Position numbers and translations under genes: made by a program. From NCBI RefSeq assembly GCF_010093595.1, contig NW_022985439.1:1655822-1719821 (forward strand): a stretch of 64,000 nucleotides of DNA. Direction: 5' to 3'. The notes under the pieces were generated by a model. It was not told the DNA's origin, did not search any database, and saw only the letters and a program-made list of their open reading frames with translations. Positions 1 to 9,213 of this stretch are shown here, piece by piece; position 1 is the first letter of the stretch; each line of letters begins with the position of its first letter. The DNA is from Mytilinidion resinicola (Eukaryota; Ascomycota; Dothideomycetes; Mytilinidiales; Mytilinidiaceae).

Positions 1-419
1 CTATCCGTTACGTTTTGTGCAATGAGAGGCATAATGACGGTAGCGGTGCTAGTGGATCTGTAAGGTGGAATGTGAAGACTGTATGTAGAAGTGTGGAGGA
101 ATTCAGTGACGTTGTTCGGAGTTCTTCGATAGTGGGGCCTGTGAATAACTAGACTTAGAGCAACAGCTTATAAAGGAAACCTGGTAGCAGTGTCTTTTGG
201 ATTCAATCACATCATCGTCACTAAGTGGGGTGAGAGGGGTTGATAATTATCGCCGCAAACTCCGTAATTCTATGAGATATCTTCGGCTTGAGGACGTACA
301 AAGTCCGATCTTCCCATGTCTGTTCTTTCAGCTCGAAGAACTGAGAAGAAAAGCGAATAGAAAGCACGCTCAACTACAACGACCAATAGGAATAGAATAG
401 AAGTGAAGTGAAGCAAGCA
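1..419. other. Left-edge intergenic stretch
   Basis: No gene is supported here. Short open frames have no family resemblance and no splice signals that extend them. It lies downstream of the minus-strand reductase and probably holds its 3' untranslated region. Confidence 0.5.
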
Positions 420-1439
420 CTACACCAGAGTATCATGTGCAATTTTCACCAGAAGAGAGCCTATACCAGATCCCGTATTCCAGCTCTTATGTGCTTCTGG
501 AACATCCTCCAGCCCGTAAACCCTTTTAATGGGTACCTGGATCTTCCCTTGCTTCAACAATTCAAAGAGCGCAGTCAAGTCTGGAACGAATGTCTTGTCA
601 TCGCGCCCAATGTAGTAGAACGTCGTCCTTCGCTTGCAGATTTTCATATTTTGAGCGAGCAGTTTCGTTACGGGAACGGCCATAGACCTGGGAGGTTGTC
701 CCGTCAACATCGGAAGGTTTCCTCCATAGCCGACAAGGATGCTTCGTTCTTTTTGGGTCAGGACCGAGTACGACTCATCCCAGCTTTCGAATCCAAGGGC
801 GTCAAAGACGGCGTGGACACCACCGAGCTCGTTCATCGCAGAGATCCAGTCTTTGTTGGCGTAGGTAAATGGCGTGGCACCCAATTGCTTGATGGCGTCG
901 TGATTCTTGGGCGAGGCAGTACCAAACACTTCGGCCCCTTGAAGCTGGGCTAGGATGGTGATGGCGTAACCGACAGCGCCGCTCATGCCATGGACAAAAA
1001 CCCTTTGGCCTTTAGAGACGTTCGCGGAGTGCATGACCATTCCATATGCCGTGTTCCAATCAAGGATAAGTGCAGTGGCTTGTTGGAGGTCAAGACCTTC
1101 CGGGACTGGGATCAGGTATTTCTCTTGTAGGTTGGCGAGTTCGGCTTCGGCGTCGTAGACAGAGAGACATGCCACGAGATCTCCCTTCTTGAATTTGTTG
1201 CTGTCCTGGCCATTGACATTGACGCGTCCAATGAGGCAGTAGCCCGGCGTGAAGGGGGCCTTCTTCTGGAATGGGTAGATACCGAGGCGCATGTTGATGT
1301 CAGATCCTGAGAAGCCAGAGTAGAGGACGCGAACTTGGACATAGTGACGCTCCGGCGCTGAGATAGGGCCGTCAACGACAGAGACATTAGATACGTCGCC
1401 GGCACCAGTGATGACTGCTTTGCGGATGGTGGTAGACAT
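420..1439 (-). CDS. MDR-family (quinone reductase-like) alcohol dehydrogenase
   Basis: A single-exon protein of 339 residues of the medium-chain dehydrogenase/reductase superfamily, expected to be a cytosolic NAD(P)H-dependent oxidoreductase. The N-terminal GroES-like half contains SGFSGSDINMRLG, where zinc-dependent members usually carry a cysteine, so catalytic zinc is probably absent. A Rossmann half follows with VFVHGMSGAVGYAITILAQL, a nucleotide-binding GxxGxxG-type loop, at about residues 147-166. The C-terminal part, with GLEDVPEAHKSW, is typical of the family. The length matches single-domain members. The ATG at 1439 is followed immediately by the start of the fold, and a TATA-like box lies about 130 bp upstream. 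The substrate cannot be told from sequence. Confidence 0.85.
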   Translation of the reverse strand: MSTTIRKAVITGAGDVSNVSVVDGPISAPERHYVQVRVLYSGFSGSDINMRLGIYPFQKKAPFTPGYCLIGRVNVNGQDSNKFKKGDLVACLSVYDAEAELANLQEKYLIPVPEGLDLQQATALILDWNTAYGMVMHSANVSKGQRVFVHGMSGAVGYAITILAQLQGAEVFGTASPKNHDAIKQLGATPFTYANKDWISAMNELGGVHAVFDALGFESWDESYSVLTQKERSILVGYGGNLPMLTGQPPRSMAVPVTKLLAQNMKICKRRTTFYYIGRDDKTFVPDLTALFELLKQGKIQVPIKRVYGLEDVPEAHKSWNTGSGIGSLLVKIAHDTLV

Positions 1440-2157
1440 GATGGGAGAGTTTGTTAAAAGGGATTACTGCTTGAAAGGGTATAACAAGTAGGGTTGTGAT
1501 GAGGGAAGATGAGAGAAGATGATGATGTTGCTTGTTGGCTAATTGAAGGATTGAATACAACCTCACTTATATATAAACGCGTCTTACTGTCCTATGTGGA
1601 GGCTGTTAGTTTCAAGGGTGTAGTCCGCCCCCGACGGCTGCTTCAGTTCGCTGGTCTCGAAGACGGGTCCGATCAGCAATGAGGCTGTGTGGTGTTTTGC
1701 TCCGTGTTGCATGAGTAGCTTCCCGCTTGTCAAGGGGTTCGGGGCAATCAAAGCTCGAGGATTCGGCCTGAATTTCCCCGCACTGTCCAGCCTCATCTGC
1801 ATCTCTCGGCCGTAACGCAGAAGGATTGATTTCGCGATTGCAAGAGACGGCCGAGTCGCAGCAACACGCTCCTTAGACTCATTGAGAGGCCTGCTTTTGT
1901 CCCATCGGCCGCGATTCCAACTCTCCGCTTCTCATGCATCTTTCACAGCGACAAACCCAACTGCCGTGCTCTCACAGGCGACCATCCCAGTGACTAACTT
2001 TGCCTTGGCCAGCGTCACGGCCTTCCACTTCCGAGAAGCTGCGCGCGGGGAAGAGGAGAACTTCTCTCACGATGAGTATGTACGTCATGGCCCCTCTATT
2101 GGGTCTTAAGAAGCATGATGGGTGGAATTGGGTCTTAAAGGCACATAATTGACTGGC
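1440..2157. other. Divergent promoter region, reductase / GH130-like gene
   Basis: About 720 bp between two divergent starts. It holds the TATA-like box near 1570 and a perfect 9-bp inverted repeat, CTCGGCCGT at 1805-1813 and ACGGCCGAG at 1847-1855. A further CGGCCG lies near 1907. Such CGG/CCG pairs resemble zinc-cluster factor sites. No gene is supported. Confidence 0.4.
1568..1577 (-). promoter_or_regulatory. TATA-like box of the MDR reductase gene
   Basis: On the minus strand this reads TTTATATATA, about 130 bp upstream of the reductase ATG. Position and composition fit a core promoter element. No transcript start is visible from sequence alone. Confidence 0.4.
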
Positions 2158-3312
2158 ATGGCGGCCATTCTTCTCACCTTTTGCCTTTTGGTAGGACTGT
2201 CACTCTCCTTGACTCACAACGCTACTGTCTACTCGTCAGATACTCTTCCCTTCGAAATTACAAAAGACACAGTCGAGGGCGACCCGGACTACGTTGCGCC
2301 AAGTTTTCCAATTCTGCCCTTCACGAAATATGCGAACAACCCAATACTTTCGCCAAATGCAGTCAATAACTGGGAAAGCGCGTTTCTGTACAATCCCACA
2401 GCCGTGGTATTGAATAAGACAGTATTTCTGCTATATCGAGCCCAGAATGCCTCGAAGACGTCAAGCATCGGTTTGGCGTGGTCAACGGATGGGTACAACT
2501 TCACGCGCCTGAACCAGCCGATCATCTACGCCACGGAAGAATACGAAACCATAGGTGGCACTGAAGATCCGCGCATCGTGAGAGTGAATGGGACCTTCAT
2601 CGTCACTTACACGGCCTACAACAACGTGTCGGCTCAGCTGTGCATGGCGACTTCTACCAACCTGTTGAATTGGAACAAGATCCCGCCTTTGTTCCCTAGC
2701 TGGATAGATGTAGCATACTCCGACATCGACATTCCGATGCCGCGTGTCAACCATTCTAAGTCGGGAGCAATTGTGAAAGAGCCAACGCCTGACGGGTTAT
2801 ACCACATGTACTGGGGCGACTCTTTCTTCTACCATGCTACATCGTCAGACTTGCATAACTGGACCACTCTCCCCGCGGAAGAATACTTTGCGCGACCTGT
2901 TAATCCTTGGGAGAATCGCCTCATCGAACCTGGTCCTGCGCCTATTAAGACGAGAGATGGTCGCTGGTTGTTGGTGTACAATGGCATGACGACTGGTCGC
3001 GTTGGATTCCCAAAAGACCAGTACTCAGTAGGGCAAATGCTGATAGACCCGAGTGGAGGTTTCAGGCCGAATCTGAATACTAGCCAGGCAATCGGCTGCT
3101 CGGGGAGCACTTATCAGCCTGCGCTGAAAGATGGGCCAATTGCGCGAATCGAAGAGCCGCTCATGGTGCCTGAAGCAGTGGACGAGCAGCAAGGGCAGGT
3201 GAACCAAGTGGTCTTCGCAGAGGGACTGGTGCAGTTCAAGGGCAAGTGGTTTCTGTATTACGGGCAGGCCGACAGTCAACTGGGAGTAGCAACCGCTGAG
3301 GTTCAACCCTAG
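2158..3312 (+). CDS. Secreted GH130-like beta-mannosidase/phosphorylase family protein
   Basis: A single-exon protein of 384 residues. The start is taken at the ATG at 2158, because an in-frame upstream TTG is not a eukaryotic start. The N-terminus MAAILLTFCLLVGLSLS is a hydrophobic signal peptide, so secretion is expected, and several N-x-S/T sequons follow. The body has the five-bladed beta-propeller features of glycoside hydrolase family 130 and relatives: WESAFLYNPTAV, then GGTEDPRIVRVNG with the conserved EDPRI segment that carries the catalytic aspartate in GH130, and later RLIEPGPAP and WLLVYNG. The C-terminal FYYGQADSQLGVA is also family-like. Known members hydrolyse or phosphorolyse beta-mannosides; the actual substrate is not known here. 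Confidence 0.75.
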   Translation: MAAILLTFCLLVGLSLSLTHNATVYSSDTLPFEITKDTVEGDPDYVAPSFPILPFTKYANNPILSPNAVNNWESAFLYNPTAVVLNKTVFLLYRAQNASKTSSIGLAWSTDGYNFTRLNQPIIYATEEYETIGGTEDPRIVRVNGTFIVTYTAYNNVSAQLCMATSTNLLNWNKIPPLFPSWIDVAYSDIDIPMPRVNHSKSGAIVKEPTPDGLYHMYWGDSFFYHATSSDLHNWTTLPAEEYFARPVNPWENRLIEPGPAPIKTRDGRWLLVYNGMTTGRVGFPKDQYSVGQMLIDPSGGFRPNLNTSQAIGCSGSTYQPALKDGPIARIEEPLMVPEAVDEQQGQVNQVVFAEGLVQFKGKWFLYYGQADSQLGVATAEVQP

Positions 3313-4561
3313 CACGCTCAGGTACCGCTGCGGGGGACGAAGGGTTCAGGCGTGCCATGGTAGGCTGAAGTCACTATTTCAGGAACTGTACCTACGTTCA
3401 ACGAACGCCGCCTCACGTCAGTAGTGTTCGGAAATCTTCAAGCATCTTAGCCACTATACGGCTGCGCGGAGGAAACCAAGCCGTTTCCACGTTGCTTTTC
3501 CTCATGACACATCAGGTACTATTTGCAGCTCCCATGACCGCACAGCCAGTCGGCGCTGCCATACCGCCATGTACTACTCCGAAAGCGGACTCGAAGCCAA
3601 GAGAAAGCAAGCTCCATTGCAGTTAGACGGGAGATGTATCCAGCCAGTGACGTCGCTTTCAGATAAAAGGCCGATAAGGATCCTTGGTGGTGGAGTGCTT
3701 GCGAGCGTGATGAGGAGTGTGATGCCTGCCCAACTGCATATGCAGCTAGCCACGCAACGCACACTGAATACGAGGACGCTATGCCGCAGCCGTCGTAGCG
3801 CGAACTGTGCTAGGATCGTCCCGGACGGGCCGTCATTCAGAGCGGCCAGCGCACGAACACGTTGCATGCATGGCCGTCTGCCAGGTACGACACGTCAAAG
3901 GGCAGAAAGGGGCATAAACCTCCCTCAGAGCGCCCTTAAAGCCCGCTGGCGCCCGCACAAAGCATTCCGCACTCCTCACCACCATGCCCCGACGAGCTCG
4001 ACGAGCAGAGGCGCGCCATGTGCACCCGTCGGGCCTCGATCAGCTGGAGCCAGACGGGTCACATGGCCGTGTAAGCCACCCTCTCCAGACTTACCAATCC
4101 AGGCCGTTCCCACCCTCCTCGTCGCAGCGCGCAGTCCCATTGGCGGGCACGGCCGGCGCACACAAGGTACAGAGGATGAGTCTTTTCTTGATCCGGCGGC
4201 GTCATGCATTTCTTCTTCGTTTCCTGCTGTCGGCCCAGTCGCCGCAGACCCGCTGCGTGCCCGGCTGCTGGCGATGAGATCACGCCGGGGCCCAGCGCGC
4301 GTCCCTCTCTAGCCCTACACCTTTCCTTATCTATCGATAAGTAGACAGATGCCCTGAAACCCGACTCATTCATCGCCCGCCGTCATTGGCTCCGCGTCCA
4401 CGCCTATAAGAAGGGGCGCAGCTCTCTCCATTTGGGGCCCGATGATCGCGGCGTCCAATGTTGGCCGTCGTCGACTCACAAACCGGCCCCGTATCCCTTC
4501 ATTTGCTTAAGAGCCAGATATCACCACCGGCCGGAGACCCCACCAGTTTGCGCGCCTCGCG
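3313..4561. other. Intergenic, no supported gene
   Basis: Overlapping open frames in several phases lack family resemblance, and the section from 3960 to 4320 is GC-rich. A TATA-like CCTATAAGAAG near 4402 lies about 160 bp before the next ATG and may be its core promoter. Confidence 0.4.
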
Positions 4562-5503
4562 ATGTGCTGGTGTTGGCCGTTCTCCGGCAAACCCCCTCCA
4601 CCGAAGAAGAAGAAGAGCAGGCCCAGGAGTAGCGAGTCGAGAAGCGAGAAGCATGCATACGACAGTCTCAACGCTGAGCCCGTCGTGGTCGCATACCCAG
4701 CGCAAGAACCACTCATACCGAAAGAACCACGGCGCTCGCGAGAAACTCGAACCCGCGAACCAAGAACCCCACAAGAGGCGAAACCTCCCCAAGAAATTCG
4801 GAGAGTGCGCGAACCTAAACCACCCCGTCAAGCGCCCAAGTCACCAGAGAAGCGGGCAGTTCGAGAGACTCCGCGGCCTCGTGATGCGCGCAGGCCCACA
4901 GTCCAACTCCAAGTCCCAGACCGATGGAGTCGACCCGTAGAACTAGTAGACAGCGCCAGCTCGTCCACGGAAATGCTCCTGAACCCGCGCCCAGATCGCT
5001 CGCGCCAGCACAGGCAGCGGCACAGTCGGTCGTCAACCAACACGCTCAGGGGACGAGGCGCAAAGCGCGATCCACCCAGCAGCTCGAAGTCCAAGAAGTC
5101 GGCGAAACCAGAGACCAAGAAATCGCAATGGACACGCATACCGTCGCCGCCCAAGTCGACGCCGAGACGCGATGCGCCGGCGCAGTCGCAACAGCGCTCG
5201 CCGCGCCAACACCACTCGTCCCGGTCGTCGCGCTCGAGGACGCCGAATACGACGGCTAGACGCGTGCCAGACCGACGTTTTGCGGTGCTTGCAGCGACGA
5301 ACGAGGCGCTGGAGGATATCAGGCGCGAAGCGTTCACGTATCCGTCCCCGCCTCCACGCACGCACCGAGTCCAAAGATATCAAGGAGTGGCTATTGAGAC
5401 GACTGCGATCCCGTTCCACTGGGACTGCATATCCAACTCGTACCAACCGACGGTTTCGGAAGCATCTCGGTCCACGGGGACTCGACATCGAAGGAGGCGT
5501 TGA
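4562..5503 (+). CDS. Disordered basic hypothetical protein, possible lipid anchor
   Basis: An open frame of 313 residues rich in Pro, Arg, Ser and Lys with no recognised fold. It starts MCWCWPFSGKPPPPKKKK. Two cysteines beside a polybasic stretch suggest palmitoylation and membrane attachment, which is inference. The one ordered-looking part is near the end (FAVLAATNEALEDIRREAF). Two other frames beyond it also look protein-like: ESKDIKEWLLRRLRSRS at about 5368-5418, and a frame to 5706 ending GRLYYPSRQRFW. The true 3' end may therefore involve introns that I could not place. A TATA-like element lies upstream. Existence of the gene is likely; its C-terminus is uncertain. Confidence 0.45.
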   Translation: MCWCWPFSGKPPPPKKKKSRPRSSESRSEKHAYDSLNAEPVVVAYPAQEPLIPKEPRRSRETRTREPRTPQEAKPPQEIRRVREPKPPRQAPKSPEKRAVRETPRPRDARRPTVQLQVPDRWSRPVELVDSASSSTEMLLNPRPDRSRQHRQRHSRSSTNTLRGRGAKRDPPSSSKSKKSAKPETKKSQWTRIPSPPKSTPRRDAPAQSQQRSPRQHHSSRSSRSRTPNTTARRVPDRRFAVLAATNEALEDIRREAFTYPSPPPRTHRVQRYQGVAIETTAIPFHWDCISNSYQPTVSEASRSTGTRHRRRR

Positions 5504-6270
5504 GCAGGGTCACGTCACGTGTTGAGCACGTGATACCTCACATCCTCTACGACAGTCAGGGTGAGTGGATGATGCCTGGCGGCAGCTTCTTGGATCCAGG
5601 CCAGTACGACAGACTGCCTGCGTCAAGAGAAAGCTCAAAAAACACGTCCTCTTCGGCCGCCTTGATGGGACGTCTATACTACCCATCACGTCAACGCTTT
5701 TGGTAGAAGTGATGAACGCAGAGGGGAGACGCTGAGTGGTGGAAATGGTATCTTAATTGGCCAGGAGTAGTCCAGCATATACGCAAGACGTAGGGAGCAT
5801 ATTGGCAGCATATGGGGCGTTTTCGGCATTGTTTTTGACGGAAGGGTGGACCTGGCGTTCACATAATCTGTAATTCTTGCACCAAATACCCCACGTAGCA
5901 TTGAATTTATATTTTGGAATCGTCACAGCGCTGATAAAAAGATGAAGACTGTAGTGACGAGCTGCTGAGTCCGTATTGTACGTACGCATCAACAATTTTG
6001 CCGATGTATTGGTCTTGAATGCAACCTAGGTTGCTCATATCCCCTGAACAGGCCTTGGTAAGTTAGCTTCCATATCCAAATCCGAAGGCCACAGAGAGCG
6101 GCACTCCAAGGAGAACTATTCCAGCATTCGTGCACTGTAATTGAGTGGAGAGTGTTCCATTGCTGCTACCTAACGACTAGGGCAATTGGGTATCAATAAC
6201 GCCCGAAAATCCCATCCGCCCCACAAAACGCCCACGCTATGCAGAACAAAAAGGCCCTACATGACCGTCT
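5504..6270. other. Intergenic, possibly the 3' end of the preceding gene
   Basis: Up to 5706 an open frame continues that could be a spliced C-terminus of the upstream disordered protein; a GTGAGT donor-like site lies near 5560. From about 5760 the DNA is AT-rich with nothing recognisable. The minus-strand 2EXR gene ends at 6271. Confidence 0.35.
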
Positions 6271-7350
6271 TCATTCAATCTCTTCTCCGTTCAATTTGCG
6301 GCTAACATTCGCGGCTCTTATAGCAGCAACACATTGTACCCAGGGTGAAACGTCGCGCCCAATTTCTGAGCCCCCTACTGCTTGAGAACTGCTTCCTACA
6401 GATCTCCTCCCGGGAGACGACCACTCCCCTCCCAAACTCGACCTCGGCGAACCGAATCCCAACGAGCTCCTAGGTGAACCATGGCCCCTCGGTGAGCTCC
6501 ACCCGGGCGACTCATCCCCCACACTGCTTCCCAAGCTACTCCTATGTCTTCGCATCTTCTCCGCCGGATCCGTCACCGCCGCCGTCAAAAACGGCCGCTC
6601 CCGCCTCTTCAAATCCCACCCGGATGTCGGGTCCGCCGCCAACGCCTCCTCCACCTCCACCTCGGTCGCATACAGTGCATCCGTCCTCTGCGGCCAACAA
6701 CCCAAAAACTCGACTCTTAGCACGCGCTCCTTGTCCTCCCCATCCTTCTTGAAAGTAAGCAGGTAGACGCCGCGCTCGCGCTCCCGCCGCTCGCGCGCCG
6801 GCGCCGGCTCCCCCGTCCACTGGCCCCGGAGCTCGAACCGCGCGCTCGGCATCAGGTCGCGCAGGAGCGAGAGGATGTGAGGCAGTTTGTTCTGGAGAAT
6901 GGAGCGGAGATCGGTACTGCTGCCGGCGCCGGCGCCGCACCGCTCGAACAGCACGGCGATCTCGTCGAGCGCGGGGAGGGCGGCGGCGACTTGGGCAATA
7001 TTCTCGAGGAACAGGCTGAGAGCGCGCGGGTAGACGAGGGAGGGGATAAGGTGGGCGGCGATGGTGAGGCTGGTGATGCTGCGGACAAGATGTGGCGGGA
7101 CGGCGGAGGCTTTGAGGGCGGAGAGGAGCGCGCGCGCGCGGTGGGACGCCGTGAGGAAGGAGGTCGTGCTGAAGGCGAGGAGGGCGGCTTCTTGGTGGAC
7201 TTGGTGGCAGGTGAGGAGGAGGGAGAGGACGTGCGTTGGGAAGGTGGCGCGAGGGTCCTTGATGGACTGGGTGAGGTGGTCGCGCGAGGTGAAGACGTAG
7301 CGATAGATTTGGTTGCGGAGCTCGGCCGGGAGAGCGAGGAGGGTCGACAT
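6271..7350 (-). CDS. 2EXR/F-box-like domain protein
   Basis: A single-exon protein of 359 residues. The N-terminus LLALPAELRNQIYRYVFTSR is the hallmark of the fungal 2EXR/F-box-like family, in which an LPxELRxxIYxY helix opens the domain. LLTCHQVHQEAALLAFSTTS is the usual second motif. The last 100 residues are Ser/Gly/Pro-rich and disordered. The family is large in filamentous fungi; some members are suspected of acting with SCF ubiquitin ligases, but function is generally unknown. The coding region is very GC-rich, more so than its flanks. It shares a 364-bp divergent promoter with SWP1. Confidence 0.8.
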   Translation of the reverse strand: MSTLLALPAELRNQIYRYVFTSRDHLTQSIKDPRATFPTHVLSLLLTCHQVHQEAALLAFSTTSFLTASHRARALLSALKASAVPPHLVRSITSLTIAAHLIPSLVYPRALSLFLENIAQVAAALPALDEIAVLFERCGAGAGSSTDLRSILQNKLPHILSLLRDLMPSARFELRGQWTGEPAPARERRERERGVYLLTFKKDGEDKERVLRVEFLGCWPQRTDALYATEVEVEEALAADPTSGWDLKRRERPFLTAAVTDPAEKMRRHRSSLGSSVGDESPGWSSPRGHGSPRSSLGFGSPRSSLGGEWSSPGRRSVGSSSQAVGGSEIGRDVSPWVQCVAAIRAANVSRKLNGEEIE

Positions 7351-7714
7351 GGTGATGAGAGGTGATGGTTGGGTGTAATTAGGTGGTACAGAGATGAGAG
7401 TGAGTGATGATTAGTCGCGTAGCATTGGGAAGACGAGGCATTAAATATTGAAGCCTTAGAGCTCGAGAGACACGGGAGGCCGGCCGAGGAAGTATCGACG
7501 TCGAAAGCGGTGAGGCGTGTTTGGTTGGCGTTTGACAGTCAGGTGTGCACAAAGTCGCGCGCTAGCTGCCGGCGAGATGTGAACTGGCATTAAACCCTGA
7601 AGCGGCTAGCTCCAACCTCGGAAGGCTTACGTTCCAAGTTACGTCGTGTCTTCTTGAGCTGTCGAGCACACCCAAAGAGCTTCAGAAATACCAGGAAACC
7701 TCAGTGCTGCCACA
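7351..7714. promoter_or_regulatory. Divergent promoter, 2EXR gene / SWP1
   Basis: 364 bp between two divergent ATGs. It must hold the promoters of both genes. No sharply recognisable factor site stands out. Confidence 0.4.
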
Positions 7715-8694
7715 ATGCGTTTCTTTCGTTCCATTTTGCCCTCTCTTTTGGTCTCCGGCGCCTGCGTGGTCTCCGCAGCCTCGTCCTGGGGCTTTGAAGA
7801 TGCCACCTTGACCGTTCAGAGCAAAGGTGCAGGTGTTGGAGGGGGTCTCAAGGAGAAGTATGCTCAGCGTATTACCCACACTGTGTGCACTAGGTATTTA
7901 CTGAATCTTCCTTTCTAGATTAGCCGTCAATTCGCCATTGTCCAAGCAGGTCACCTTGGGAGCGACCGACACTCTGAAGATACTCCTCACAACAACAGAT
8001 GGAAAAAAGGCAAAGCGCCCACATCAGGCATTCCTCACAGTCACTGAGCAAGCTTCGGGTCTGGAAGAGTCTTTTATCTTCAGCGTCAAGGATACCGGCA
8101 AAGGAAAAGTCGAATTGGTACGATTGGTAGACCCAACGTGTCGTCTATTCAACTAACAAAAGACAGACGCAAAAAGATCTCCCAACACCGCTCCTCCTAG
8201 CCTCCGAGCCTCTCACAGCGTCCCTCGTCATTGCCTCTTTCGGCTCATCAACTCCCTACAAAAGCAAAGCTTTCGAAATCACAGTCGAGCGCGATCCAAA
8301 CGCACCAATTGCCGCTGGCGAGAAGCCTGTTCGATACGGCAAGCTTGAGGAGATTCACCACATCTTCCGCTCAGACCCTAAGTCGCCTCCAAAGATTATC
8401 ACTTTAGTGTTCACAGCTGCTGTGCTGGGTGCTCTCCCGGTCTTGTTCGGAGTCTGGCTCACCCTCGGTGCCAACCTCAACCACATTTCCAAGGCCCTTA
8501 GCAGCGCTCCCCTATCGCATGCCCTCTTTTTTGGGTCCATTGTTGCGCTGGAGGGCATTTTCTTCCTATACTATACCAGCTGGAATCTGTTCCAGACGCT
8601 GCCCGCTGCGGGAGCTGTTGGATTAGTGGCTTTCTTGAGCGGTAGCAGAGCGCTGTCTGAGGTCCAGGAACGGCGGTTAGCCGGGCTAAGATAA
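7715..8694 (+). CDS. SWP1: Oligosaccharyltransferase subunit Swp1 (ribophorin II)
   Basis: Spliced from exons 7715-7857, 7919-8117 and 8167-8694, giving 289 residues. Introns are 61 and 49 nt with GTATGC and GTACGA donors; a CTAAC branch site precedes the second acceptor. Residues 1 to about 22 form a signal peptide (MRFFRSILPSLLVSG). A lumenal domain follows, starting SSWGFEDATLTVQSK and running into LSKQVTLGATDTLKI. The C-terminal third holds three hydrophobic segments around IITLVFTAAVLGALPVLFG, ALFFGSIVALEGIFFLYY and AAGAVGLVAFLSG, as in ribophorin II/Swp1. In yeast Swp1 is part of the ER-membrane complex that transfers the lipid-linked glycan to asparagine. Length fits fungal Swp1. Confidence 0.92.
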
Positions 8695-9213
8695 ACTGCG
8701 CCAAGAAGCAGTAGTACGATGAATATGTGTTTCGGGGATGAATGGAGTCTGGCTTCAAGGCTGTATTATGCACCAAAAGTACCGTGTAAGATGAGGGCCG
8801 GGTTTCTTCGGGTTCTTGTCCGTGGCATTTTTTAGGAGTCCGTAGATAGATGGATAAGTGCTCGGTGTGCAGAGATTACAGCACATACCATATTTGGTGA
8901 AAACTAATTGTGAAGCATGGGGCCGAATTATATGCCAAGACGTATGCACCTCCACGCGGGGCTGAGCCTTGTCAACTCCACCTCAGTTCACAATAATGAC
9001 CCAACCTTTTCAAAAATAGCTGTGCGAGTTCTGCCTGCCTCATCACTAGCGCTTTATTCGCTACTTTCGTCTCCTTCATGTGTTAACATTGTCTGCTTTG
9101 GTGGAAAGTAAGAGGAGGCTGATCGGCTTGACTGGGCAGCGGTTGTTGCCTTACCAGGAGAGATACTGGCCTAGCAGCTCGGATTGCTGTTGCTTGTTCG
9201 CACTTCTTCAAGT
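8695..9213. other. Intergenic between SWP1 and the kinase gene
   Basis: About 520 bp holding the SWP1 3' region and the kinase promoter. No other gene is supported. Confidence 0.4.

Noticed and set aside
3569..4312. A 247-codon plus-strand frame
   Set aside because: Composition is random-like, it overlaps long antisense frames, and no domain or splice signals support it.
6877..7365. A glycine/glutamate-rich plus-strand frame inside the 2EXR gene
   Set aside because: It is the reverse of GC-rich coding DNA; the minus-strand LPAELRNQIYRYV motif decides the strand.
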